This document shows positions 1 to 8,293 of a stretch of DNA of 64,000 bases, piece by piece. The number at the start of each line of letters is the position of its first letter. Within the stretch, counting starts at the first letter, position 1. The notes under the pieces are model-generated. The model saw nothing but the letters and a program-made list of their open reading frames with translations. It did not search any database and had not been told where the DNA came from. Source of the stretch: UBA1275 sp002323515 (GTDB lineage Bacteria; Bacteroidota; Rhodothermia; Balneolales; Balneolaceae); the NCBI GenBank assembly GCA_964007875.1, contig CAXGAH010000005.1:1-64000 (forward strand), in the 5' to 3' direction. The position numbers and the translations under genes are program-made.

Positions 1-54
1 ATCCATCGCCGTAACGTTGGTATTCACTCTGTTGTAATCACCAAAACTAGCCAT
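1..54 (-). CDS. Flagellin, N-terminal fragment (cut by window edge)
   Basis: Only the first 18 codons of this minus-strand gene are inside the window, starting at the ATG complementary to 52-54. The peptide MASFGDYNRVNTNVTAMD is almost the same as the start of the complete flagellin gene next to it, and the DNA is also close. A second flagellin copy therefore lies just beyond the left edge, in tandem and in the same direction. No convincing sigma-28 site was found in the 136-base gap upstream, so it may be co-transcribed with the neighbouring copy. The identity is clear but the gene cannot be assessed further. Confidence 0.85.
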   Translation of the reverse strand, partial: MASFGDYNRVNTNVTAMD

Positions 55-190
55 ATTTACCTCATGTTTAGTTTATAATTATTATTGTGTTTAAGAGAAT
101 ATTTATTCAATCCTTAACTAAACTTTTAATCCTTAATAAATATGTTCATTTAATTAACCCTACCCTTTACTGGTATTGTCAATATTCTAT

Positions 191-1174
191 TTACTGTCCA
201 AGGAACCCTAGTACAGCCTGTGGACCCATGTTAGCTTGTGATAAAGCTGCAGTCGCTGTTTGCTGTAGGATTTGTAGTCTTACAGAATTTGATTGCTCTT
301 TAGCAAAGTCAACATCCATAATTCTACTCTTCGCAGCACTATTCGCCGAAATAGCCTCAGTCAGATTTACTTCTTTTCCTGACATTGATCGCTGATCAAT
401 ACCAATTTCATTCATGTAGCCATTTAAGGTTCCAATTGCTAAGTCGACTTTCGTCATAAAAGTATTAAAATCAGCCGCAATTGCATCGACCTCAGTGGCT
501 GTTCCTTCGCCAGCATTAGTACCAGCGATAGTGAATTCTATCTCACCACGGTCATCATCTGATGTATTGCCTCCAGATAAGTGAGTATTTAAGTCACCAT
601 CATCAACTAATATGTCGGCATCGCCACTCAAATCAGTAGCATCAGCGCCAAATAATGCCAAAACATCAACTTGTCTTAGATTGAAACTATATGTATCACT
701 AGTGCCCTCACCAACTTGAAAGGTTAGCGTAGTATCAGAAGTAGGATTTAATGCAATTCCATTGAATTTTGTTGAATCAGCTATACTATTAATATCGCTT
801 CCGAGTGATTGTATTTGCTTTGCCATTAATGTTCTTTCGCTTGCACTGAAAGTATCATTAGCTCCTTGTGTCGCTAGCCCTTTCATTTCGATCAGATTAT
901 CCATAATCGATGTATACCCACCTTCAATTATATCCATCACTGATTTAGCATCGCTTACATTCTGAAGAGCTTGTTCTAGACCAGTAATCCTGCTACGTAA
1001 TTTGGTAGCAATCGCAAATCCAGCCGAGTCATCTTCAGCATTATTTATTTTATAACCAGTTGATAGTTTTAATCGACTGTTCCCCAGTTCTGAATTTATC
1101 TTATTCAATGAAAGCCTCGCCTCCATCGCCGTTACGTTCGTATTTACTTTGTTGAAATCACCAAAACTTGCCAT
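191..1174 (-). CDS. fliC: Flagellin
   Basis: Structural subunit of the flagellar filament, exported through the flagellar type III apparatus. The 327 residues have the usual flagellin plan. A conserved D0/D1 N-terminus (about 1-140) includes SRLKLSTGYKINNAEDDSAG, then comes a short variable acidic centre (about 140-240), then a conserved C-terminus (about 240-327) with LQILQQTATAALSQANMGPQ. The central domain is small, so the filament surface should be compact. A second copy begins downstream at the window edge. A sigma-28 promoter lies about 110 bases upstream, as expected of a late flagellar gene, and the cognate chaperone gene fliS diverges from it across a 500-base gap. Confidence 0.97.
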   Translation of the reverse strand: MASFGDFNKVNTNVTAMEARLSLNKINSELGNSRLKLSTGYKINNAEDDSAGFAIATKLRSRITGLEQALQNVSDAKSVMDIIEGGYTSIMDNLIEMKGLATQGANDTFSASERTLMAKQIQSLGSDINSIADSTKFNGIALNPTSDTTLTFQVGEGTSDTYSFNLRQVDVLALFGADATDLSGDADILVDDGDLNTHLSGGNTSDDDRGEIEFTIAGTNAGEGTATEVDAIAADFNTFMTKVDLAIGTLNGYMNEIGIDQRSMSGKEVNLTEAISANSAAKSRIMDVDFAKEQSNSVRLQILQQTATAALSQANMGPQAVLGFLGQ

Positions 1175-1282
1175 GAGTTAATCCTTATTTTATGTTACTG
1201 TTTAATCCTTAATAAAAGTTCTAGTCGCCTAAACCAGAACTGAATTCAAATATGTCATTTATAGTTTTTTGATTTGCAACAG

Positions 1283-1309
1283 TTATCGTTACTAAACTCG
1301 CAGACTTTA
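1283..1309 (-). promoter_or_regulatory. Sigma-28 (FliA) promoter of flagellin
   Basis: Read on the minus strand the site is TAAAGTCT, 11 bases, AACGATAA. The FliA consensus is TAAAGTTT-N11-GCCGATAA, so the spacing is exact and only a few positions differ. Transcription would begin near 1276, giving a flagellin leader of about 100 bases. The other sigma-28 sites in this window share its layout. Confidence 0.75.
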
Positions 1310-1617
1310 ATTTATTTTGTAAAAACGATGTTTAAGTACCAATTAAGCTTGTTTCCAGTTTCTTTTTTTAGATCTAACGACGGAAAACTTTATCATTTTT
1401 TAGTGCCAATAGAATCAAATAACCTTAGATTGATTACCCGTCACCCCTCTTCATAAGTTGCAAATAGAAAAATTGACCATTATTTAGAAAAGATTTCCAC
1501 CTCCATATTTATATAGAGTAACGAAAGCATGTTATAGACTACTTAAGAACATATTTTTTGAAACTATGCTTTTGGTATTGTATTTGTTCTAATTACATAA
1601 AATCTACTAATGTGCAA

Positions 1618-1644
1618 TTAAGTCTTGTTCGTATAGTCCGATAA
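1618..1644 (+). promoter_or_regulatory. Sigma-28 (FliA) promoter of fliS-fliD
   Basis: The sequence TTAAGTCT, an 11-base spacer, and TCCGATAA match the FliA consensus with correct spacing. The expected start point is near 1651, leaving a leader of about 23 bases before the fliS ATG at 1675. Confidence 0.78.
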
Positions 1645-1674
1645 CGTATATGAACTTGAACGAATATAAATATT

Positions 1675-1992
1675 ATGTTATCACCCGATAAAATTTATCA
1701 ACAACAATCCATACTTAATTCACACCCAACAAAATTGGTTGTAAAAATGTACGATTTGATTGCACAGAATTGTTACCGTGAAAACGGTGATAAAGTCAAT
1801 GAATTGCTATCAGAACTCATTCACTATCTAAATTTCGACTATGATATATCAGCTTCATTATTTGAGATTTACAGATTTTGTCAACAGTTAGCTAGGGAAT
1901 CCAAATTTGAAGAAATAATTGACGTACTAAACCCATTACGAGAAACATGGGAAGAAGTCGCAAAAATTGAATTAAAAAAACAAGCAGTTTAA
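1675..1992 (+). CDS. fliS: Flagellar export chaperone FliS
   Basis: Small helical cytosolic chaperone (105 aa; FliS is usually 120-150) that binds the C-terminus of flagellin and prevents premature polymerisation. The N-terminal pattern YQQQSILNSHPTKLVVKMYD matches the FliS signature, with an early tyrosine and a conserved LVxxMYD segment on the first helix. It lies between divergent flagellin genes and fliD, the standard context, and is preceded by a sigma-28 promoter. fliD starts 9 bases after its stop. The protein is shorter than typical but family and context agree. Confidence 0.88.
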   Translation: MLSPDKIYQQQSILNSHPTKLVVKMYDLIAQNCYRENGDKVNELLSELIHYLNFDYDISASLFEIYRFCQQLARESKFEEIIDVLNPLRETWEEVAKIELKKQAV

Positions 1993-2001
1993 CTCCATTA
2001 T

Positions 2002-3360
2002 ATGGCATCTGTATCAAATATTATCAGTAGATCTGGACAATACGAGGGAATTGTACAACAACTAGTACAACTAGAGAGTCAAAAGAAGGTTCAATATCAA
2101 ACTGATCTTAGGGATCAGAATAAAATTAATTCTGAACTCGGTAAAGTTAGTTCTAGAATTTCAACACTTGAGAATATGATCAAAGAATATTCTCTAACGA
2201 CTAATAACACGTTTACTCCTGTCAAAACTACTAGTTCAGATGACACTATCGTCGAGATAACATCAGCGTCAAATTTGGATGATCCAGATCAATTTTCATT
2301 AACAATTAACCGGCTTGCAACTAGAGATAATCTATTATCAGCCAGTTATGCCTCTACAGGCACCAATTTAGATAGTAATGGATCCGTTGATATTACTGTC
2401 GGTGGAACAACGCATACTATTTCAATAACACCAACCGCTGGTGATTCAAATTCAACTGTTCTGAATAGTCTAAAAACTGCTATAGAGTCGGCCTTTGGTG
2501 AAACCTTGCAGGTAAATGTATTTGATCTTGACTCAACAAATGTACAGCTATCTGTTCGCAGCTCTGAAACGGGTGAAGCAAAAAGGGTTCAGATTGCTAA
2601 CACATCCGGCTCATTAGCCACCGTTTTTGACAACGCTACTAGACCAGTTGCTACAAATCAACTTGATGCATCATTTACTATGAACGGGGTTAGTTTTCAG
2701 CGATCATCAAATACGGTAAATGATACTATATCAGGTCTCACATTTGAAATGAAGAAAACAACTGCATCTACTGTGACATTAGAAATAGAACGTGATACCA
2801 CAAAAGCGCGAAGTAACTTTGATGATTTTGTAAAAGCTTATAACGATTTGAATACCGACATACGTAATAAGACATTCATTAACGGGGAAACAGGGGCCAG
2901 AGGCCCATTAAGAGAATTACGCTCTATTCGAGATCTCTCATCTCAACTACGCCAATTAGTGATTGGTGATGCCACATCGGGCACCATAAATAATTTGTCT
3001 GAACTTGGTATTTCTTTTGACAATAGTGGCAAAATGACGGTTGAAGATTCAGACAAATTAGACACCGTCTTAGCAAATACCCCCAATGATTTAAATACCT
3101 TCTTTTCAACCAGCAGCTCTCCTATCCAAAGTATTTATACCCATCTTCAAGGGTATACCTCAACGGACGGAATTATTGATACTCTAGAAGACGGAGTGAG
3201 TGATAAAATTGAATTACTTAACAAAAACATTGAAAAAGAAGAAAAATATCTCGCTGATTACGAAGAAAAACAGCGAGATATTTTTACTCAACTTGAACTA
3301 ATGCTCGAACAAGGTAACTCTCAATTTGCTCAGGTTATGGCTGGGCTAAATAATTTTTAA
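2002..3360 (+). CDS. fliD: Flagellar filament cap protein FliD (HAP2)
   Basis: Forms the cap at the filament tip under which flagellin subunits fold. The 452-aa protein starts with the family's conserved opening, SNIISRSGQYEGIVQQLVQL, followed by a long coiled region. The middle is a beta-rich variable domain with DPDQFSLTINRLATRDNLLSA, and the C-terminus is coiled coil (about 390-452) ending in a QFAQVMAGLNNF-like segment. Length is normal for the family. It follows fliS closely and should share the sigma-28 transcript starting near 1651. A new sigma-28 promoter begins immediately after its stop codon. Confidence 0.95.
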   Translation: MASVSNIISRSGQYEGIVQQLVQLESQKKVQYQTDLRDQNKINSELGKVSSRISTLENMIKEYSLTTNNTFTPVKTTSSDDTIVEITSASNLDDPDQFSLTINRLATRDNLLSASYASTGTNLDSNGSVDITVGGTTHTISITPTAGDSNSTVLNSLKTAIESAFGETLQVNVFDLDSTNVQLSVRSSETGEAKRVQIANTSGSLATVFDNATRPVATNQLDASFTMNGVSFQRSSNTVNDTISGLTFEMKKTTASTVTLEIERDTTKARSNFDDFVKAYNDLNTDIRNKTFINGETGARGPLRELRSIRDLSSQLRQLVIGDATSGTINNLSELGISFDNSGKMTVEDSDKLDTVLANTPNDLNTFFSTSSSPIQSIYTHLQGYTSTDGIIDTLEDGVSDKIELLNKNIEKEEKYLADYEEKQRDIFTQLELMLEQGNSQFAQVMAGLNNF

Positions 3361-3369
3361 TTTTAGGTA

Positions 3370-3396
3370 TTAAGTTTTTTTTTAGTTTGCCGATAA
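3370..3396 (+). promoter_or_regulatory. Sigma-28 (FliA) promoter upstream of FliT-like gene
   Basis: TTAAGTTT, an 11-base spacer, and GCCGATAA: a perfect -10 element and one mismatch in the -35. The predicted start of transcription is near 3403. This argues that translation of the next gene begins at the ATG at 3425 (or 3431) and not at the GTG at 3404, which would leave almost no leader. Confidence 0.82.
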
Positions 3397-3424
3397 TAGT
3401 ATTGTGGAAAAGTTAAAACTACAT

Positions 3425-3739
3425 ATGGAAATGCTAAATACGTCCTCTGAGATGATATCTAATATGTTATCAGAAGAAGATGCGACGCTCAACGATGTTC
3501 AAAAAGAATTTGATAACCGGCAGCATTTAGTAGATTTCATTGCTAGTTACGACGAATTTAATTCAACAGACTCAGTGTCCAATGAACTTATTTCTGCTCT
3601 AAAGAAAAGATTCATAAATACTAGTCAGGTAATTAAAACTCAGTTAGAAAATTTACAAGCTCGAAATAAATCAGAGCTTGAATCTATTTCAAAACAAAGA
3701 CAAGCAATACAAGGCTACCAACAATCACTAATGGCATAA
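3425..3739 (+). CDS. FliT-like flagellar chaperone (by position)
   Basis: Short, charged, almost wholly helical protein of about 104 aa with heptad-like spacing and a coiled C-terminal half (NTSQVIKTQLENLQARNKSE). Sequence similarity to known FliT proteins is not obvious by eye. The suggestion rests on size, helical character and its place just after fliS-fliD, where fliT, the FliD chaperone, normally sits. A near-consensus sigma-28 promoter lies directly upstream and supports a late flagellar role. The reading frame also allows a GTG start at 3404, but the promoter position favours ATG at 3425. It could instead be an unrelated late flagellar protein. Confidence 0.55.
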   Translation: MEMLNTSSEMISNMLSEEDATLNDVQKEFDNRQHLVDFIASYDEFNSTDSVSNELISALKKRFINTSQVIKTQLENLQARNKSELESISKQRQAIQGYQQSLMA

Positions 3740-3765
3740 GAAGTAGATTATAACTACATTTAGTC

Positions 3766-4134
3766 ATGACAATTAGAAATTTATCACATATCGATAAAAA
3801 CCAAGTCAAGAAGATTGAACATTCTGACAATAAGGTTTCTAATTTGAGTACAGCCAAAGCTGAACAAGCTAAAGATGCGCTTAATACTGATTCATTAGCT
3901 CTTTCAAATGTATCTAAAGATGAATTTGAATTTGCTAAAGTTGAGTTATCGAAACTTAATAGAGTAACTATGGAGCAACTCTCAAACTACAGAGAGATGA
4001 TTCAAGAATTCGAAGAAGTAACTGATCAGCAGATTGACATGCTAGATAAGAAATTGGAAAATAATTTCTTAGTTAAAAACATGAATGATCCTGAAGTTTG
4101 GGAAATGATTGCCAAACAAATTCAATTAGGATAA
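3766..4134 (+). CDS. Uncharacterised late flagellar protein, possible FlgM-like
   Basis: A 122-aa protein of unknown function, 26 bases after the FliT-like gene and presumably on the same sigma-28 transcript. The first half is polar and probably disordered. The second half is helical with a hydrophobic stretch ending in MIAKQIQLG. The segment DSLALSNVSKDEFEFAKVEL loosely recalls the start of the FlgM core (a D-x-x-x-LS motif then a helix). FlgM is the anti-sigma-28 factor and no clear flgM is otherwise present, so this is a candidate only. The typical FlgM C-terminal signature is not evident. Confidence 0.5.
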   Translation: MTIRNLSHIDKNQVKKIEHSDNKVSNLSTAKAEQAKDALNTDSLALSNVSKDEFEFAKVELSKLNRVTMEQLSNYREMIQEFEEVTDQQIDMLDKKLENNFLVKNMNDPEVWEMIAKQIQLG

Positions 4135-4236
4135 TTCGACGCCCCTTCTTCCTTAACTACATGTATTAAATAGAGTTTTACTTTTAAATTAAGATTCCAT
4201 TACTCTAGCTATTATTTATTCTTTACAGTATTATCC

Positions 4237-4257
4237 CCTAGTATTAATTAAACTAGG
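4237..4257. repeat. Inverted repeat just before the NtrC-type regulator gene
   Basis: CCTAGT and ACTAGG form a 6-bp inverted repeat separated by 9 bases that include the palindrome TTAATTAA. The repeat ends 5 bases before the ATG at 4263. It could be an operator or an RNA hairpin masking the ribosome binding site. Confidence 0.45.
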
Positions 4258-4262
4258 TTTAC

Positions 4263-5681
4263 ATGTCAAATCGGATCGTAGTAATAGATGATGAAGTACT
4301 CATCTTAGGTTTTCTTAAAGATGTTTTGGCAAACGAAGAGTATGATGTTGAAATATTTTCGTCAGCTAATAAAGCCATTACGCATATTGACGAAAATGAG
4401 GTAGATCTAGTCATCACCGACGTTCAAATGAATGAAATGACCGGTGATGATATCCTCAACTACGTAAAAAAAAATAGACCTGAAACCGGCGTTATTATTA
4501 TAACCGGTTTTGGCAATGTAAGCCATGCCGTTCGTTCTCTTCAAAAAGGAGCCTTCGATTATATTACTAAGCCTTTTAAGGCCAAAGAAATAATACAACG
4601 GGTTCGTCGATTTTTTGAAGGGGCTAATTCGGAAATCAGTAGTGCTGACTCCCTTCAATCAAAATTGAGTGATAATAACTCGGCTAAAACTAGAACAAAA
4701 GCATTAAAAGAATCAAGAAGTCCTCTTATAGATACTAATAATGAGGTTAATTTTATCGGGGAAGCACCTGCTATTCAAAGATTACTTAATATCTTACCTC
4801 AAATTGCAAATAATATGGCGCCCATACTAATCCAAGGTGAAAGTGGCACTGGTAAAGAAGTATTTGCAAGTTTAGTACACAACAAAAGTAAACGCGCCAA
4901 TAAACCGTATATAAAAATAAATTGTGCTAATCTTCCTTCAGAACTCGTAGAAAGTACGTTATTTGGTCATGTCAAAGGAGCATTTACGGGAGCCATTGCA
5001 GATAGAGATGGAGCTTTTCATGCAGCTCAAGGTGGTACGTTACTCTTAGATGAAATCACCGAAATTGACATACAAGTGCAAGCTAAACTTCTACGCGTAC
5101 TTCAAGAAAACGAATTTTATAAAGTAGGAAGTCAAAAACCTGTTAAAGCGGATGTACGAATACTGGCTACATCTAATAGAAATATTGGACAGGCCATTAA
5201 AAATAAAAAGTTTAGAGAAGATTTATACTTTAGATTAAATGTCTTCCCAGTTGAAATCCCACCCTTAAGAGATAGAAAGTCAGATATACCCATTCTTACC
5301 AAATATTTTGTTGATCAGTACTGTCTTAAATATGACTATCCTGATCTAGCTATTGACGAAGAAATGCACACTTATCTTAGAGATCAAAATTGGAGAGGCA
5401 ATGTGCGTGAGTTAAACAATAAAATTCACAGGGGAGTCATATTAGCTCAAGAAGATGGGCTTTTTAAGGTTGATCATATTGAAAATTCCATATTTACAAG
5501 TCTTGGCATCAATGATGATGAAGAAGACATAAATAATATCCCTCTAATGACTATAGAGGATATGGAGCTCCATCTTATTAATAAAGCCTTAGAAAAGACA
5601 AATGGAAATCAAAAAGAAGCTGCTAAATTATTAGGTATATCGGATCGTACAATAAGAAATAAACTGAAAGAAAAAGATTAA
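4263..5681 (+). CDS. Sigma-54-dependent response regulator (FlrC/FleR/NtrC type)
   Basis: Activator of sigma-54 promoters, probably the master switch for hook-basal-body genes. The 472-aa protein has three parts. The receiver domain (about 4-120) has the acidic pair in VIDDE, the phosphorylatable Asp in DLVITDVQM and the Lys in YITKPF. The AAA+ domain (about 160-400) has Walker A GESGTGKE, the sigma-54 contact loop GAFTGA and Walker B GTLLLDEI. A Fis-type helix-turn-helix ends it (QKEAAKLLGISDRTIRNKLK). Intact GAFTGA means it should open sigma-54 holoenzyme. A matching sigma-54 site precedes flgB at 38.5 kb, and a soluble kinase there is the likely partner. Its stop codon abuts that of the convergent gene. 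Confidence 0.93.
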   Translation: MSNRIVVIDDEVLILGFLKDVLANEEYDVEIFSSANKAITHIDENEVDLVITDVQMNEMTGDDILNYVKKNRPETGVIIITGFGNVSHAVRSLQKGAFDYITKPFKAKEIIQRVRRFFEGANSEISSADSLQSKLSDNNSAKTRTKALKESRSPLIDTNNEVNFIGEAPAIQRLLNILPQIANNMAPILIQGESGTGKEVFASLVHNKSKRANKPYIKINCANLPSELVESTLFGHVKGAFTGAIADRDGAFHAAQGGTLLLDEITEIDIQVQAKLLRVLQENEFYKVGSQKPVKADVRILATSNRNIGQAIKNKKFREDLYFRLNVFPVEIPPLRDRKSDIPILTKYFVDQYCLKYDYPDLAIDEEMHTYLRDQNWRGNVRELNNKIHRGVILAQEDGLFKVDHIENSIFTSLGINDDEEDINNIPLMTIEDMELHLINKALEKTNGNQKEAAKLLGISDRTIRNKLKEKD

Positions 5682-6953
5682 CTACGCAACTTTTTGCATT
5701 ATTTCTCTTGCTAATTCCAGTTTATCTGCCCTAACCAACGTAGCAATTAATTTTCTTCGGTACATTCTATTTGTTGGATTAGCTTCATATAATCTTGTGT
5801 ATACCTTTTCTACAATCGAGTGCCAATTATTTTCTAAAAACATCTCCATATAATCATGAAACTGTTTTGTCTCGATTATATCTAAATCTAATTCAAGGAT
5901 ATTTGGATATAAAAATTTAAAATGTCTACTTGCCTCTCTTTTCTTTTCCAGACCTATTGCCATTTTTAAAGCTAGATGATGACTTTCTCTGACATTTTCT
6001 AGAGAAGTATTTAGAAAATCGCAATAGTACTCGTATGCTAGATCTTTCTTGCCTAAATCTAAATGTAAATTACTAAGCTCTAAGACAGTCTCATTATAAG
6101 GAATTTTTATATCATGACTACTTTTCGAAAAAAATTCATAATTTACCAGATATGAATTCAAGGATGTTACAGCAGCCTCCCAATTCTTACCTAATTGATA
6201 CACTTTATATTGTATTAAATATGGCAAATGTTGTTGGGGTTCTAGTTCTATAGAATATTCCATTAATTCTAATGCCCTTACCCATTTGTGTTGTTCAACA
6301 TAACATCGTGCCAACCCATTCAAAGCAGCTAGATAATCAAAAGGTAACAAACGCTCTTTTTTTAGAGCAACTCTATATGCAGAAGCAGCTTGAGTAAATT
6401 TTTGATCTGCTATATAATTTCTAGCTTCATGTAAAAAAAGATTTACTGGAGAAGAGAGTCCAATACGTTCCTTGCTAATATCAATATACTCCCAAGGTAC
6501 TATATCGCCTTGAATGTTTATTGATTCATTCAAAAAATGAATATTATTATCTAAGATATAATTAGAAGCATCGGGTAACTCTACACCTTGAAAAATACCT
6601 TCAAACCCTGATGGTACAAGTCTAACTTGATGATATGATTCTATTCCTTTATCTGTATTAATATTCGTAATGCAGGAACACCAAGTATTTTGATCAATTT
6701 GATGTAAAAAGGATAGATCTAAAGATTCAAAATATTCATTATTATCAAGAAATAGAACCCATGGTGTTTCTGAATGACATGCTAGATAATTCCAATGACT
6801 GGTTTTATCATTACCTGCCATCACTAATGAATTTGTATCTATTACCTCAACTTTTTCAAATAATTCATTATATGATTCCAATAGATTAGAAATTCTCTCA
6901 CTAATTGGCTGATTATATAAATATAAGGTGATGGGTAGTTTTTTAGAATCCAT
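5682..6953 (-). CDS. Glycosyltransferase-like TPR protein, last gene of the flgF-flgL operon
   Basis: A 423-aa protein with an N-terminal part (about 1-180) resembling a GT2/GT-A fold. It has an opening beta strand (LPITLYLYNQ), then ACHSETPWVLFLDNNEYF, where LFLDNNE replaces the usual DxD metal site. The rest (about 180-423) is TPR-like helical repeats, for example AASAYRVALKKE, ALELMEYSIELEP and GKKDLAYEYYCDFL. It lies 19 bases after flgL on the same strand and so is co-transcribed with hook-filament junction genes. A role in glycosylating flagellin or another flagellar protein is inferred from context. The degenerate metal motif leaves open a non-catalytic role. Confidence 0.6.
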   Translation of the reverse strand: MDSKKLPITLYLYNQPISERISNLLESYNELFEKVEVIDTNSLVMAGNDKTSHWNYLACHSETPWVLFLDNNEYFESLDLSFLHQIDQNTWCSCITNINTDKGIESYHQVRLVPSGFEGIFQGVELPDASNYILDNNIHFLNESINIQGDIVPWEYIDISKERIGLSSPVNLFLHEARNYIADQKFTQAASAYRVALKKERLLPFDYLAALNGLARCYVEQHKWVRALELMEYSIELEPQQHLPYLIQYKVYQLGKNWEAAVTSLNSYLVNYEFFSKSSHDIKIPYNETVLELSNLHLDLGKKDLAYEYYCDFLNTSLENVRESHHLALKMAIGLEKKREASRHFKFLYPNILELDLDIIETKQFHDYMEMFLENNWHSIVEKVYTRLYEANPTNRMYRRKLIATLVRADKLELAREIMQKVA

Positions 6954-6972
6954 AATTATTTCAATCTATTGG

Positions 6973-8292
6973 TTATAAGTATTCAATTAGTGATTGATTA
7001 AACATTTTAGTGTGAATAGTCATTGCTGACTGAAATGCAATTTCTGTTCGTTGAAGTTTTGATACCGTTTCTGCGTAATCGGTATCTACCCACCCACTTA
7101 ATTCAGCGTTTAATAAGATTTTAGAGTTTTCATGTTTTTCTTCAAGAAAATTCAATCTGTTATTGGTAAGTCCAATCTCTGTGATGTGTGTTGTTACATG
7201 CGAAATGAGTTCTTCAAATTGGTCTATTTGAGCTGATAGAGCGTCTACATTTTGGCTTTCTAGATTCTCAATAGCCTCATCAATACTATCAAATAAATCT
7301 ATCCCTTGGTCTACCTCTCCACTGGCCTGTTGCGTAAATGCTGGGAAGTTAGTTGTAAAAACATTATTTCCATTATCAGTGAATCCATTAATACTCAATT
7401 GATTGATTCCCATATTTTGTGATTTTACAAAAACTGTTCCGTTTTCAAAGGTCATATTCACACCTAATGGATCCAGCTGAGTATTAAATGCACTAATCAT
7501 ATCATTAACTGTATCATTATTTGAATAATTGTACATGAGTGCTGGATTTGGACTAGAGCCATCTGGTAGAGTGATATCTAACTCTAGATTGTCAAACCCT
7601 TCTAAATAATTATCCACTGCGTCTAGATTAGTAAAGGCAGTATCTCCTGTAGCAGTATTTCCTTGATCGTCTAATAATGTCGGAGTTACATATGATCGGT
7701 ATGAACTTGGATTCGATGCTAAATCATCATCATAATTTGTAGTTCTAACAAAATTTCCGTCTTGTGTAACATCAATAGATAAGTTACTATCAACTTTTAA
7801 ACTTAATGCGTCATTACTACCATTAAAGGTAACAGATCCTGTATCTGGGTCTATAATAAATGGTATTGAATCACTCCCTACACCGCCAAATATATATCCA
7901 TTTATATCTTTTGCATTGAAAGAACTCACCAACTCTTCTTTTAAAGATTCCAGCTCTTGTTTTATCACGGTGAAACTTGCACTATCATTAGCACCATTTA
8001 CAGCTCTGGTCACATTTGATTTAATTTCAATTAAGCCATTTACAATTTCTTGCAAACTCTGTTCTGCTAAGTCTAGCGTATTTTTTGCCGCTCCAATCCT
8101 ACCTTGATATACATCTTGTTCTCTAATTTGATTTTCTAGTAATCGTGCTTTTTTAAACTTTAATGGATCATCTGATGCTTTTGTAATTTTTTTTCCAGAA
8201 GCAATATCTTGCTGTAAATCATGCATTTCAGCACGATTTTCGTTAATATGCTTCATAAACCCATCAAAGATTGTTTGTTGTGTTATTCTCAT
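6973..8292 (-). CDS. flgL: Flagellar hook-filament junction protein FlgL (HAP3)
   Basis: Second of the two adapter proteins joining hook to filament. The 439-aa protein has a flagellin-like N-terminus (about 1-130) with MRITQQTIFDGFMKHINENR and the family marker IASGKKITKASDDP. The C-terminus is flagellin-like too (AETVSKLQRTEIAFQSAM). The central insert of roughly 200 residues is larger than in enteric FlgL (about 317 aa), as in many non-enteric species. The start ATG is separated from the flgK stop by one base. It is a late gene by function but appears to be in the long flgF operon; no separate sigma-28 site was found in front. Confidence 0.94.
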   Translation of the reverse strand: MRITQQTIFDGFMKHINENRAEMHDLQQDIASGKKITKASDDPLKFKKARLLENQIREQDVYQGRIGAAKNTLDLAEQSLQEIVNGLIEIKSNVTRAVNGANDSASFTVIKQELESLKEELVSSFNAKDINGYIFGGVGSDSIPFIIDPDTGSVTFNGSNDALSLKVDSNLSIDVTQDGNFVRTTNYDDDLASNPSSYRSYVTPTLLDDQGNTATGDTAFTNLDAVDNYLEGFDNLELDITLPDGSSPNPALMYNYSNNDTVNDMISAFNTQLDPLGVNMTFENGTVFVKSQNMGINQLSINGFTDNGNNVFTTNFPAFTQQASGEVDQGIDLFDSIDEAIENLESQNVDALSAQIDQFEELISHVTTHITEIGLTNNRLNFLEEKHENSKILLNAELSGWVDTDYAETVSKLQRTEIAFQSAMTIHTKMFNQSLIEYL

Positions 8293-8293
8293 C

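Larger units (their letters stand above)
1175..1674. other. Divergent control region between flagellin and fliS
   Basis: This 500-base AT-rich gap has no convincing gene. It holds two oppositely oriented sigma-28 promoters, one for flagellin near 1283-1309 and one for fliS near 1618-1644. A 60-codon open frame on the plus strand (1274-1456) overlaps the flagellin promoter, resembles no family I know, and is probably not coding. Confidence 0.6.

Noticed and set aside
103..129. Possible sigma-28 promoter for the left-edge flagellin gene
   Set aside because: Neither element matches well at 11-base spacing; the region is only AT-rich.
1274..1456. 60-codon open frame between flagellin and fliS
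   Set aside because: It overlaps the flagellin sigma-28 promoter, has no recognisable similarity and no ribosome binding site, so it is probably chance.
5679..5684. Regulator and glycosyltransferase-like gene with adjoining stop codons
   Set aside because: Unusually tight convergence, but it has no evident meaning beyond compact packing.
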